64,000 nucleotides of DNA. Source: Gemmobacter aquatilis (GTDB taxonomy: Bacteria > Pseudomonadota > Alphaproteobacteria > Rhodobacterales > Rhodobacteraceae). This document shows, one piece after another, positions 34,688-42,819 of this stretch. A program made the translations under genes and the position numbers. The notes under the pieces were generated by a model that was given only the letters and a program-made list of their open reading frames with translations, did no database searches and was not told where the DNA came from. Location: assembly GCF_900110025.1 (NCBI RefSeq), contig NZ_FOCE01000008.1, positions 1 to 64,000 of the forward strand, in the 5' to 3' direction. Positions within the stretch are counted from its first letter, which is position 1, and every line of letters starts with the position of its first letter.

Positions 34688-35746
34688 ATGCCCCACGCCC
34701 GATATTCCCTGACGTTTGGCCTGCTGCTGCTGGCCGCCCCGCTGGGGGCCGAGCCGCTGCCGGTGCGCCTTGTGACGGCCCTTCCGGATGCGGCGCAGCG
34801 CGACGCGCTGTTCACCGGCACGATCGAGCCGCTGGATGATTTTGCCAGTGCCTTCCGCGACAGCGGGCGGCTGATCGCGGTGCCGGTGCGCGAGGGCGAC
34901 CGGGTGGTCGCCGGGCAGGAACTGGCGCGGATCGACCCGACGCAGGCCGATGCGGCCTTGCGCGCGGCGCAGGCGGCGCTGACCGGGGCCGAGGCGGCGC
35001 TGCGTCAGGCGCAACAGGCGCGCGACCGGGCCGAGGGGCTGCTGTCGCGCGGTGCGGGCACGCGGGCCGATCTGGATGCGGCGACCGAGGCGCTGCTGGC
35101 GGCGGTGTCGGGGCGCGATCAGGCGGCGGCGGCGCTGACCAAGGCGCGGTCGAACCAGCGCGACACGGTGCTGCGCGCGCCGCAGGCCGGCACGGTGACG
35201 GCGCGCAGCGGCGAGCCGGGGCAGGTGGTGGAGGCCGGGCAGGCCGTGGTGCAGATCGCCGCCGATACCGGGCTGGAGGCGGTGTTCAACGCGCCCGACG
35301 CTGTGGATCTGGAGGCGTTTCTGGGGCATCCGGTGACGCTGTCCTTCATCGACCGGCCCGAGGTGACGCTGCCCGCCGCGATTTCCGAAGTGGCGCCGCT
35401 GGTCGATGCCGCGACCGGATCTGTCAAGGTGAAGGCGCGTGTCGATGGTATGCTGCCCGAGGGCATGGCCTTTGGCAGTGCGGTGGTGGGCAAGATCGGC
35501 TTGCCGCTGCCCGGAGGGATGTCGCTACCTTGGACGGCGCTGACCACGCAGGGCGGCAAGCCTGCGGTCTGGGTGGTGGACCCGGCTTCGATGACCGTGA
35601 CGCTGACCCCGGTGGTGGTGGCGGATTATGGTGCGGCGGTGGTGCGCCTGTCGGGTGGGCTGGAACCGGGGGCGCTGGTGGTGACCGAAGGGTCACAACT
35701 GCTGTATCCCGGGCGGGCGGTGATCAAGGTGGAGGACGCGCAATGA
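34688..35746 (+). CDS. RND efflux periplasmic adaptor subunit 1
   Basis: A membrane-fusion protein that links an RND pump to an outer-membrane channel. The 352-residue product has a short signal peptide (LTFGLLLLAAPLGA) and the adaptor layout: a lipoyl half (LIAVPVREGDRVVAGQELARI), a helical hairpin rich in Ala/Gln/Arg (about 85-150), the second lipoyl half (RAPQAGTVTARSGEPGQVVEAG), a beta-barrel and a membrane-proximal domain. The ATG at 34688 has GGAGG 4 nt upstream; an ATG at 34631 is possible but lies next to the operator. Coupled to the second adaptor by ATGA. Confidence 0.88.
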   Translation: MPHARYSLTFGLLLLAAPLGAEPLPVRLVTALPDAAQRDALFTGTIEPLDDFASAFRDSGRLIAVPVREGDRVVAGQELARIDPTQADAALRAAQAALTGAEAALRQAQQARDRAEGLLSRGAGTRADLDAATEALLAAVSGRDQAAAALTKARSNQRDTVLRAPQAGTVTARSGEPGQVVEAGQAVVQIAADTGLEAVFNAPDAVDLEAFLGHPVTLSFIDRPEVTLPAAISEVAPLVDAATGSVKVKARVDGMLPEGMAFGSAVVGKIGLPLPGGMSLPWTALTTQGGKPAVWVVDPASMTVTLTPVVVADYGAAVVRLSGGLEPGALVVTEGSQLLYPGRAVIKVEDAQ

Positions 35747-36801
35747 CGCGGTGGACCGCAGCCCGCGCGCTGCCGCTTCTGGCGCTGCTGGCGCTGCCCG
35801 TATCGGCGCAAGAGGCGCCGCCGCCCCGGCCCGTGGTGTCGGAATTGGTGACGGAAGGCCCGCTGCGCCAGCGCAGTTTCGCCGGGCAGATCGAGGCCGA
35901 GGTGTCGGCGGTGCTGGCCTTTCAGACATTGGGCCGGGTGGCGACGCTGCCGGTGGCGGCGGGGGATCGCGTGGCCGAAGGGCAGGTGCTGGCGACGCTG
36001 GATCAGGTGACGCTGGCCGAGGATGTGGAGGCGGCGCAGGCCGCGCTGGCCGGGGCGCGCGCCAGTGCGCAACTGGCGGCGCAGACGCTGACCCGCACGC
36101 AAGAGCTTTCGCGCCGGGGTGTCAGCGCCGAGGCGCAGCTGGAGGCGGCGCAAAGCGCGCGCGACACGGCGGCGGCGCAGGTGCTTTCCGCCGAGGCGGC
36201 GCTGGCGCAGGCCGAGGATGCCGCGCGCTTTGGCGTGCTGACCGCGCCGATGGCGGGGATCGTGCTGTCCACCTCTGTCACGCCGGGCACGGTGGTGTCG
36301 CCCGGCACGCCGGTTCTGCAACTGGCGGGGCTGACGGGGCGCGAGGCAGTGATCGACGTGCCTGCCGAATATCTGGCGCTGCTGGCGCCCGATGCCGAAT
36401 TCACCCTGCGCGGCCATGGCGACGATCAGGGGCCGATCACCGGCAAGCTGAAACTGGTGGAGCCGACCGCCGATCCCGGCACGCGCAGCCGCCGCTTGCG
36501 GCTGACGCTGGGCGAGATTCCGGCGGCGTACCGGCTGGGCAGCCTGATCACCGCGACGCTGGCCGGGGTGCCCGAAGGTGTGGTGACGCTGCCCGCAACG
36601 GCGGTGTTCGGCCCGGCAGAGGCGCCGCAGGTCTGGCGCGTGGGCGAGGGCCGGGCGGTGGCGGCGGTGCCGGTGGTGCTGGGCGAGCCATTGGGCGACC
36701 GGGTGGTGGTGACGGGCGGAATCGCGCCCGGTGAGGAAATCGTGGTGAAGGGGGTGCATTCCCTGACGCCGGGCCAGATCGTGGGCGGAAGGATCGAATG
36801 A
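35743..36801 (+). CDS. RND efflux periplasmic adaptor subunit 2
   Basis: A second membrane-fusion protein, also 352 residues, with signal peptide ALPLLALLALPVSAQE. Lipoyl halves RVATLPVAAGDRVAEGQVLA and TAPMAGIVLSTSVTPGTVVS flank an Ala/Gln-rich helical hairpin. It is paralogous to the preceding adaptor but clearly diverged. Two adaptors for one pump occur in the VexHK/TriABC type, where both are needed in the complex. ATGA overlaps join it to both neighbours. Confidence 0.88.
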   Translation: MTRWTAARALPLLALLALPVSAQEAPPPRPVVSELVTEGPLRQRSFAGQIEAEVSAVLAFQTLGRVATLPVAAGDRVAEGQVLATLDQVTLAEDVEAAQAALAGARASAQLAAQTLTRTQELSRRGVSAEAQLEAAQSARDTAAAQVLSAEAALAQAEDAARFGVLTAPMAGIVLSTSVTPGTVVSPGTPVLQLAGLTGREAVIDVPAEYLALLAPDAEFTLRGHGDDQGPITGKLKLVEPTADPGTRSRRLRLTLGEIPAAYRLGSLITATLAGVPEGVVTLPATAVFGPAEAPQVWRVGEGRAVAAVPVVLGEPLGDRVVVTGGIAPGEEIVVKGVHSLTPGQIVGGRIE

Positions 36802-39800
36802 TGCGTGGGTTCAACCTTTCCGACTGGGCGCTGAAGCACCGGTCCATGGTGTGGTATCTGATCCTTGTCTCGCTGCTGGCGGGGGCGATCGGCTATAGCT
36901 CGATGGGGCGCGAGGAAGACCCGTCTTTCACCATCAAGACCATGATCATCGCGGCGGCGCTGCCCGGCGCCACGACCGAAGAAACGGTGACGCAGGTCAC
37001 CGAACGGATCGAGAAAAAGCTGCAGGAGCTGGAAAACCTGAAACTCACCCGGTCGGAAACCCGGCCCGGGTCTGCCACGGTCTATCTGGAACTGCGCGAC
37101 GATACCCCGGCCAAGGATGTGGCGCCGACATGGGCGCGGGTGCGCAACATGATGACCGATATCCGCGCCAGCTTTCCGGCGGAATTCGCGGGGTTTTCGT
37201 TCAATGACAGTTTCGGCGATGTCTATGGCAACATCTATGCCTTCACCGCTGACGGCTTTTCGCCGCGCGAGGTGAAGGATTGGGCCGAAACCGCGCAAAG
37301 CGCCATTCTGGGGCTGGAGGATGCGGGCAAGGTCGATCTGATCGGCGTGCAGGACGAGGTGATCTATATCGAGTTTTCCGCCCGCAAGCTGGCGGCGCTG
37401 GGGCTGGATCAAGGGGTGGTGCTGGATACGCTGGCGCAGCAGAACGCCATCGTGCCCTCGGGCATCATCCGCACCGCGCAGGAACAGGTGCTGGTGCGCG
37501 TGTCCGGCCGGTTCTCGGCGGCCGAGGAACTGGCGGCGACGACGCTGCGGGTGGGCGACACCTTCTTTGCGCTGGCCGATGTCGCGACGGTACGGGCCGG
37601 TTATGAAGACCCGCCGGGCGAGTTGTTCCGCTATGACGGCAAGCCCGCGATTGCGCTGATCGTGGGGATGCGGGCGGGCGCCAATGTGCAGCAGTTCGGT
37701 GCGGCGCTGGATGTGCTGACCGAGCGGTTGTCGGCGCAGTTGCCGGTGGGGATCGAGTTGCACAAGGTGGCCGATCAGCCGCATGTGGTGGAGGAATCGG
37801 TCAACCACTTTCTGCGCGCGCTGATCGAGGCGGTGGTGATCGTGCTGGCGGTCAGCTTCGTGTCGCTGGGGATGCGCGCGGGGCTGGTGGTGACGATGAC
37901 CATTCCGCTGGTGCTGGCGCTGACCTTCGTGATCCTGCACATCATGGGGATCACGCTGCAACGCATCTCGCTAGGGGCGCTGATCATCGCGCTGGGTTTG
38001 CTGGTGGATGATGCGATGATCGCCATCGAGACGATGATTTCGCGGATGGAGCTGGGCGAAAGCCGCGAAAAGGCGGCCAGCTATGCCTGGACCTCGATTG
38101 CCTTTCCGATGCTGTCGGGCACGCTGATCACCATGGCGGGGTTCATCCCCATCGGGCTGAACTCGTCGGCGGCGGGGGAATACACGATCTCGCTGTTCTA
38201 TGTGATCGTGATTTCGCTGTTGCTGTCCTGGGTGGTGGCGGTGCTGTTCGCGCCGATCCTGGGCACGACCTTCCTGCCCAAGACGATGAAGCACCACAAC
38301 CCCGAACCGGGCCGGATGCGCCGCGCCTTTCACTGGCTGTTGCGGCTGGCGATGCGGGCGAAATGGGCGACGGTGGCGATCACCTTTGCGATTTTCGTGG
38401 GGGCGATCTTCGGGATGCGGTTCGTGGAACAGCAGTTCTTCCCGACCTCGGACCGGCCCGAACTGGTGATCGACGTGACGCTGCGGCAGAATTCGTCGTT
38501 CAAGGCGACGGATGCGGTGATGGCCGATCTGGATGGCTGGTTGGGCCAGCAGGAGGAGGCGAGCTATTGGTCCACCTATGTGGGCCGGTCGGCGCCGCGC
38601 TTCATTCTGGCCTTCGATGCGATGACGCCGACGCAGAACTTTGGCCAGATCGTGGTGATGACCGAAAGCCTTGAGGCGCGCGATGCGCTGAAGGCCAAGG
38701 CCGAGGCGCTGGCGGCAACCCTGCCGGGGGTGGATCTGTTCCCGAAATATCTGGAGCTTGGCCCGCCGGTGGGCAAGCCGGTGCAATACCGCCTGTCCGG
38801 CCCCGACCCGGACCGGGTGAGCGATCTGGCGCGCGAACTGGCGGCGGTGGTGGCGCAGGATGCGCGGCTGGCCAAGGTGACCCTGAACTGGAGCGAGCCT
38901 GCCCGCGTGGCGCGGGTGGTGCTGGATCAGGACAAGCTGCGCCAGTTGGGCCTGACGCAGACCGATGTGGCGCAGGCGCTGTATGGGTTGTTCGACGGGG
39001 CCACGGTGACGGAACTGCGCGACGGCAAGACGCTGATCGACGTGGTGGCGCGCGGCACGGCGGTGGACCGGTCGTCCATCGCGTCGTTGCAGAACCTGCA
39101 ACTGGGCAATGCGGCGGGGCAGCCGATTCCGCTGGTGTCTTTCGCCACGCTGGAATGGGCGACCGAACAGCCGGTGATCCACCAGCGCAACCGCGTGCCG
39201 ACGGTGACGGTGAAGGCGGCGGTGGCGACCAAGGATCAGCCCGCCACCATCGTGACCGCCTTGCAGCCCGCCATCGACGCCTTCGCGGCCAAGCTGCCTG
39301 CGGGCTATCTGCTGGAACTGGGTGGCGCGGTGGAAAACAGCGCCGACAGTCAGGCACCGATTGCGGCGGTGGTGCCGGTGATGCTGCTGATCATGGTGAC
39401 GCTGGTCATGGTGCAGATGCAGGGGTTCCGGCTGATGGGGATCGTGCTGGCGGTGGCGCCGCTGGGCATGATCGGCGTGGTGATCGCGCTGGTCTCTTCG
39501 GGCGCGCCGCTGGGATTCGTGGCGATTCTGGGGGTGCTGGCGCTGATGGGCATCCTGATCCGCAACTCGATCATCCTTGTGCATGAGGTGGAAGAACTGC
39601 TGCACAAGGGGCGCGACCGCTGGCAGGCGGTGTTCGAGGCGTCGGACAGCCGGGCGCGCCCGATCCTGCTGACGGCGGCGGCGGCGAGCCTCGCGCTGAT
39701 CCCGATCTCGCGGCAGGTGTTCTGGGGGCCGATGGCCTATGCGATGATGGGGGGCATCGTGGTCGGCACGCTGATCACGCTGATCTTCGTGCCGGCGCTG

Positions 39801-39842
39801 TATTGCGTGGTGTTCCGGCTGCGCCCGCCGGTGCCGCAATGA
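36798..39842 (+). CDS. RND efflux pump permease subunit
   Basis: A 1014-residue proton-driven inner-membrane pump of the AcrB superfamily. It has 12 predicted helices in two halves, each with a large periplasmic loop. Helix 4 carries the proton-relay pair in GLLVDDAMIAIE (about residue 400). The opening MMRGFNLSDWALKHRSMVWY and the length fit the HAE-1-like group rather than metal pumps (no Met-rich or CzcA motif). No TolC-type outer-membrane gene is in the operon, so it must use one encoded elsewhere. Coupled by ATGA at both ends. Confidence 0.92.
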   Translation: MMRGFNLSDWALKHRSMVWYLILVSLLAGAIGYSSMGREEDPSFTIKTMIIAAALPGATTEETVTQVTERIEKKLQELENLKLTRSETRPGSATVYLELRDDTPAKDVAPTWARVRNMMTDIRASFPAEFAGFSFNDSFGDVYGNIYAFTADGFSPREVKDWAETAQSAILGLEDAGKVDLIGVQDEVIYIEFSARKLAALGLDQGVVLDTLAQQNAIVPSGIIRTAQEQVLVRVSGRFSAAEELAATTLRVGDTFFALADVATVRAGYEDPPGELFRYDGKPAIALIVGMRAGANVQQFGAALDVLTERLSAQLPVGIELHKVADQPHVVEESVNHFLRALIEAVVIVLAVSFVSLGMRAGLVVTMTIPLVLALTFVILHIMGITLQRISLGALIIALGLLVDDAMIAIETMISRMELGESREKAASYAWTSIAFPMLSGTLITMAGFIPIGLNSSAAGEYTISLFYVIVISLLLSWVVAVLFAPILGTTFLPKTMKHHNPEPGRMRRAFHWLLRLAMRAKWATVAITFAIFVGAIFGMRFVEQQFFPTSDRPELVIDVTLRQNSSFKATDAVMADLDGWLGQQEEASYWSTYVGRSAPRFILAFDAMTPTQNFGQIVVMTESLEARDALKAKAEALAATLPGVDLFPKYLELGPPVGKPVQYRLSGPDPDRVSDLARELAAVVAQDARLAKVTLNWSEPARVARVVLDQDKLRQLGLTQTDVAQALYGLFDGATVTELRDGKTLIDVVARGTAVDRSSIASLQNLQLGNAAGQPIPLVSFATLEWATEQPVIHQRNRVPTVTVKAAVATKDQPATIVTALQPAIDAFAAKLPAGYLLELGGAVENSADSQAPIAAVVPVMLLIMVTLVMVQMQGFRLMGIVLAVAPLGMIGVVIALVSSGAPLGFVAILGVLALMGILIRNSIILVHEVEELLHKGRDRWQAVFEASDSRARPILLTAAAASLALIPISRQVFWGPMAYAMMGGIVVGTLITLIFVPALYCVVFRLRPPVPQ

Positions 39843-40525
39843 TCTGCGCGCGGGCGGTTGATCACCGCCCCGCCGTCGCGGCACAGCGGCGCGAGAAGAT
39901 GCGCGCCCGGCTGGTCGAGGCGGCGGTGCTGGTGATCGCGGCCAAGGGGATGGATCATGTGGTGATCGAGGATGTGATCGCGGCGGCAGGCGTGTCGCGC
40001 GGCACCTTCTACAACCATTTCCCGGCGGTGCCCGATCTGATGCAGGCCGCCAAGGATGCCTTGGGCAATGAGTTGCTGCTGATGGTGCTGGAGGAGACGG
40101 CGGCGATTGCCGACCCGGCAGACTCCTGCGCGCGGGCGCTGTTGCTGGCGCTGGCCACCTCGGCGGCCTATCCGCTGCTGGCGCGGTTCTCGGCGCAGAT
40201 CGGGATGCATTTCCTTAGCCCCGGCAATCTGGTGGCGGACCTAGTGCCCCCCCTGCTGATCCGCGGGATGGAGGAGGGGCGGTTCTGCCGCATGTCGGTG
40301 CCGCTGGCGCTGGAAGCGCTGACCATGGTGTTCATGTCGGCGCTGCGGCGGCAGGCGCAAGACGCGGTCCTGCCCGCGTCCGAGGTGGTGGCGGCGCTGC
40401 TGCGGCTGCTGGGCGTGGCACCGGACGAGGCGGCGGCGCTGGCCGCGCAGCCGGTGGAGGCGCTGCGCCCCGCGCCCGACGGGTTGATCGCGCGGTCGGA
40501 TGCGGTGCTGCGGGGCGCTGCGTAA
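39839..40525 (+). CDS. TetR-family repressor of the RND operon
   Basis: A 228-residue regulator with an N-terminal helix-turn-helix (IEDVIAAAGVSRGTFYNHFP, about residues 40-59) and a helical ligand-binding domain. It is the fourth gene of the efflux operon, coupled to the pump by ATGA, an arrangement that makes negative autoregulation likely. The palindrome TGACA-N4-TGTCA upstream of the first adaptor is its probable operator. The inducer is unknown. Confidence 0.87.
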   Translation: MICARAVDHRPAVAAQRREKMRARLVEAAVLVIAAKGMDHVVIEDVIAAAGVSRGTFYNHFPAVPDLMQAAKDALGNELLLMVLEETAAIADPADSCARALLLALATSAAYPLLARFSAQIGMHFLSPGNLVADLVPPLLIRGMEEGRFCRMSVPLALEALTMVFMSALRRQAQDAVLPASEVVAALLRLLGVAPDEAAALAAQPVEALRPAPDGLIARSDAVLRGAA

Positions 40526-40662
40526 GGGGTCAGCGCAACTGCACCGGCAGGTGGATTTTGTGCCATTGGCGTCAGGTGTGGCGGCGGCAGCGTGCTTTGG
40601 CCTGAATCGCTCAAGATGGTTGGGCATTGCGCCAAGACATTCGAGCGCCGCCGCGCAAGCGC

Positions 40663-40738
40663 TGGTGACCCCGGATGGATTCGAACCATCGACCTGCCGC
40701 TTAGGAGGCGGCCGCTCTATCCCCTGAGCTACGAGGCC
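40663..40738 (-). tRNA. tRNA-Arg (CCT)
   Basis: A 76-nt tRNA on the minus strand with anticodon CCT in the loop CTCCTAA, D-loop AGGGGATA, T-arm GATGG-TTCGAAT-CCATC and an encoded CCA end. The acceptor stem GGCCTCG/CGGGGTC pairs with two G-U wobbles. It decodes AGG, a rare codon in this GC-rich genome. Confidence 0.95.
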
Positions 40739-40752
40739 AAACCAGCGCGCCC

Positions 40753-40781
40753 TTCATGCTGGCAAACGCGGTCTGTTGCAA
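40753..40781 (-). promoter_or_regulatory. Probable tRNA-Arg promoter
   Basis: On the minus strand TTGCAA (40776-40781) and CATGAA (40753-40758) are separated by exactly 17 nt and end 15 bp before the tRNA 5' end. The -10 element is weak, so this is only a candidate. Confidence 0.45.
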
Positions 40782-40799
40782 GGTTTTCTACGGAAAATG

Positions 40800-40837
40800 A
40801 AAAAGGGGGAGTGAAATTTGGCCCACCACTCCCCCTT
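40800..40837 (-). terminator. Intrinsic terminator of the candidate small RNA
   Basis: On the minus strand AAGGGGGAGTG (complement of 40827-40837) pairs with CACTCCCCCTT (complement of 40803-40813) around a 13-nt loop, with a run of T residues at 40804-40800. The perfect 11-bp stem has its T-run on this strand only, so it ends leftward transcription. No known leftward gene begins upstream, which points to a short transcript. Confidence 0.8.
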
Positions 40838-40901
40838 CAGTCCATCGCGCCGGTTGAGAGCTTGCAAGGCGCGCGGGATTGCGTCAGTCTTGTGACTGTT
40901 A
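40800..40901 (-). ncRNA. Candidate small RNA under LacI-type control
   Basis: About 100 nt transcribed leftward. A promoter (TTGTCC-N17-TATAGT on the minus strand) starts it, and a strong intrinsic terminator ends it at 40800-40837. A second hairpin is internal: CGCGCC at 40846-40851 pairs with GGCGCG at 40868-40873. No ribosome site plus ORF is visible within the predicted transcript. The unit lies between the divergent LacI-family gene and tRNA-Arg. I do not recognise it as a known RNA family. Existence is inferred from the signals alone. Confidence 0.55.
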
Positions 40902-40936
40902 GCGCTAACTATACCCTGTGACGTGCCCTTGGACAA
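40897..40936 (-). promoter_or_regulatory. Promoter with overlapping LacI-type operator
   Basis: On the minus strand the -35 TTGTCC (complement of 40931-40936) and -10 TATAGT (complement of 40908-40913) are 17 nt apart. The near-perfect palindrome TGTTAGCGCTAACT (40897-40910) covers the downstream edge of the -10 and the expected start site, where a bound repressor would block transcription. The central CG step is the usual mark of LacI-family operators. The adjacent LacI-family gene is the likely regulator. Confidence 0.65.
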
Positions 40937-40944
40937 GCCATTCT

Positions 40945-40958
40945 TTTGGCGCTAACAC
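40945..40958 (+). promoter_or_regulatory. Second LacI-type operator, one good half
   Basis: TTTGGCGCTAACAC keeps the right half and centre (GCGCTAACA) of the operator at 40897-40910, 48 bp away, but has a degenerate left half. It lies 32 bp before the GTG start of the LacI-family gene, where it could mediate autoregulation or looping with the first operator. Confidence 0.5.
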
Positions 40959-40989
40959 TATAGGCATTCCGAACCGGAGATTGCAGCCA

Positions 40990-42024
40990 GTGACCAAAGC
41001 CCCCGTTGTTGACCCCCGCCGCACCCTGACCCTGCGTGATGTATCCGAAGCCTCGGGTGTCAGCGAAATGACGGTGAGCCGGGTGTTGCGCAACCGGGGC
41101 GATGTATCGGATTCGACCCGGGAAAAGGTGCTGCACGCGGCGCGCAGTCTGGGCTATGTGCCCAACAAGATCGCGGGGGCGCTGGCCTCCCAGCGGGTGA
41201 ACCTTGTCGCGGTCATCATCCCCTCGATGTCGAACATGGTGTTCCCCGAGGTGATGATGGGGATTTCCGACACACTGGAGGATACCGGGCTGCAGCCCGT
41301 GGTCGGCATCACCAACTATTCGCCCGAGCGCGAGGAGAGCGTGCTGTATGAAATGCTCAGCTGGCGTCCCTCGGGGGTGATCATCGCGGGGCTGGAACAC
41401 AGCCCGGCGGCCCATGCCATGCTGGAAAGCGCGGGCATCCCGATCGTCGAGATCATGGATATCGACGGCACTCCGGTGGACAGCGCGGTGGGGATTTCGC
41501 ATCGCCGGGCCGGGCGGCAGATGGCCGAGGCGATCATCGCGGCGGGCTATCGGCGCATCGGCTTTCTGGGCACCAAGATGCCCGACGATCATCGCGCCCG
41601 CAAACGGCTGGACGGGTTCCGCGAGGGGTTGGCGCGCGCGGGGCTGACGCTGGCGGACGAGGAATATTATCGCGGCGGCTCGGCTCTGCTGAAAGGGCGC
41701 GAGATGACCGAGGCGATCTTGAAGCGGACGCCCGATCTGGATTTCCTCTATTACTCCAATGACATGATCGGTGCGGGTGGGCTGCTTTACTGTCTGGCGC
41801 AGGGAATTGACGTGCCGGGCACGCTGGGTCTTGCCGGGTTCAACGGGGTGGAGCTGCTGGATGGCCTGCCGCGCAAACTCGCCACGATGGATGCCTGCCG
41901 CCGCGAGATCGGCATCCATGCCGCCGAGATCATCGCAGGCAAGCGCCCGACCGGCGTGATCGGCGGCGAGGTGATCGAACTGTTTCCAAAGCTGCAGCCG
42001 GGCGACACCATCCGCAAGGTGTGA
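40990..42024 (+). CDS. LacI-family transcriptional regulator, GntR-like
   Basis: A 344-residue repressor with a LacI helix-turn-helix (LRDVSEASGVSEMTVSRVL), the hinge helix PNKIAGALASQR that inserts at a central CG, and a periplasmic-binding-protein-like sensor domain (VAVIIPSMSNMVFPEVMMGI, LGLAGFNGVELLDGL). The overall wording resembles gluconate repressor GntR of Rhodobacterales, but no gluconate genes are adjacent, so the ligand is uncertain. Start is a GTG at 40990 with GGAG 10 nt upstream. The sites at 40897-40910 and 40945-40958 are its likely operators. Confidence 0.88.
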   Translation: MTKAPVVDPRRTLTLRDVSEASGVSEMTVSRVLRNRGDVSDSTREKVLHAARSLGYVPNKIAGALASQRVNLVAVIIPSMSNMVFPEVMMGISDTLEDTGLQPVVGITNYSPEREESVLYEMLSWRPSGVIIAGLEHSPAAHAMLESAGIPIVEIMDIDGTPVDSAVGISHRRAGRQMAEAIIAAGYRRIGFLGTKMPDDHRARKRLDGFREGLARAGLTLADEEYYRGGSALLKGREMTEAILKRTPDLDFLYYSNDMIGAGGLLYCLAQGIDVPGTLGLAGFNGVELLDGLPRKLATMDACRREIGIHAAEIIAGKRPTGVIGGEVIELFPKLQPGDTIRKV

Positions 42025-42043
42025 TGCCGCCCGCGATGCTGGC

Positions 42044-42631
42044 CTAGCGGAGCAGCGAATCGAACAGGCCATACGCCCCGGCCTGAGCCGAGAGCGCGCG
42101 GCCCTGCCCGGTGTCGTTGGCATAGGCGACAACCGCGCTGTAGGTGCCTGGCCCGAACGACCCGTCGAGGCTGCTGCGATAATAGCCATAGGCGGCCAGT
42201 TGCTGCTGGATGCGGCGGCGGTCGGTATAGCCGTAAGAGTTGAAAGCCTGTGCCACCGGGCTGGAATAGATCGACGGCTGATAGACCGGCGCGGGACGGT
42301 AAACCGGCGGCGGGGCATAGACGGGTGCCGGGCGATACACTGGTGCGGGTTGATAGATGGGCGCGGGCTGGTAGACGGGCGGCTGCACATAGACCGGGGC
42401 GGGCTGGGCCATATAGTAACGCGGTTGTTGCTGTTGGCGGCGCAGATCGTCGAAGATGCGGTCCATCACCATGGCGGCGGCGACGCCTTGCAGGAATTTT
42501 CGTTCATTGTTGCCAAAGGCCTGTGCGGGCGCCACGCTGGCGCCCATCAGGGCAAGGGCGGTGGCTCCGGCTATTGCGGCCCGGGCAACCGTGGTCCGGG
42601 CGTGCGGCGAGGTAGAGACAGCGGGCAGCAT
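42044..42631 (-). CDS. Exported protein with Pro-Tyr repeats and a peptidoglycan-binding-like end
   Basis: A 195-residue exported protein. A signal peptide (ATALALMGASVAPAQA) is followed by a short helical part, then about 60 residues of tandem repeats on the theme PAPVYRPAPVY (about residues 75-125), then a C-terminal region RRRIQQQLAAYGYYRSSLDG...FGPGTYSAVVAYA. That region is like the putative peptidoglycan-binding domain PG_binding_1, in which the G.FGP.T..AV pattern is conserved. Binding to the cell wall is an inference. The stretched Pro-Tyr spacer resembles wall-spanning linkers. Convergent with the LacI-family gene. Confidence 0.75.
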   Translation of the reverse strand: MLPAVSTSPHARTTVARAAIAGATALALMGASVAPAQAFGNNERKFLQGVAAAMVMDRIFDDLRRQQQQPRYYMAQPAPVYVQPPVYQPAPIYQPAPVYRPAPVYAPPPVYRPAPVYQPSIYSSPVAQAFNSYGYTDRRRIQQQLAAYGYYRSSLDGSFGPGTYSAVVAYANDTGQGRALSAQAGAYGLFDSLLR

Positions 42632-42819
42632 GTCGTGTCCTTTCGGGAAGCTGTTGCATTGCTGACCCAGATGCGCCGCAGTGCTGCGCTAGGCAAAAGC
42701 CGCCGCTTTGATATCGGATAGCAGAGCTCTTTTTGGCGCAGGTAACCCGTCGCCTCTTGATCTTTCACCGGGCGGGGCGGACAACCCGTTCACTCAAAGG
42801 TTGCAGAAGGTTACGTGCC

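Noticed and set aside
40754-40936. A 60-codon minus-strand ORF over the candidate small RNA
   Set aside because: Its start lies within the -35 element, upstream of the predicted transcript, and its second half would cross the terminator hairpin.
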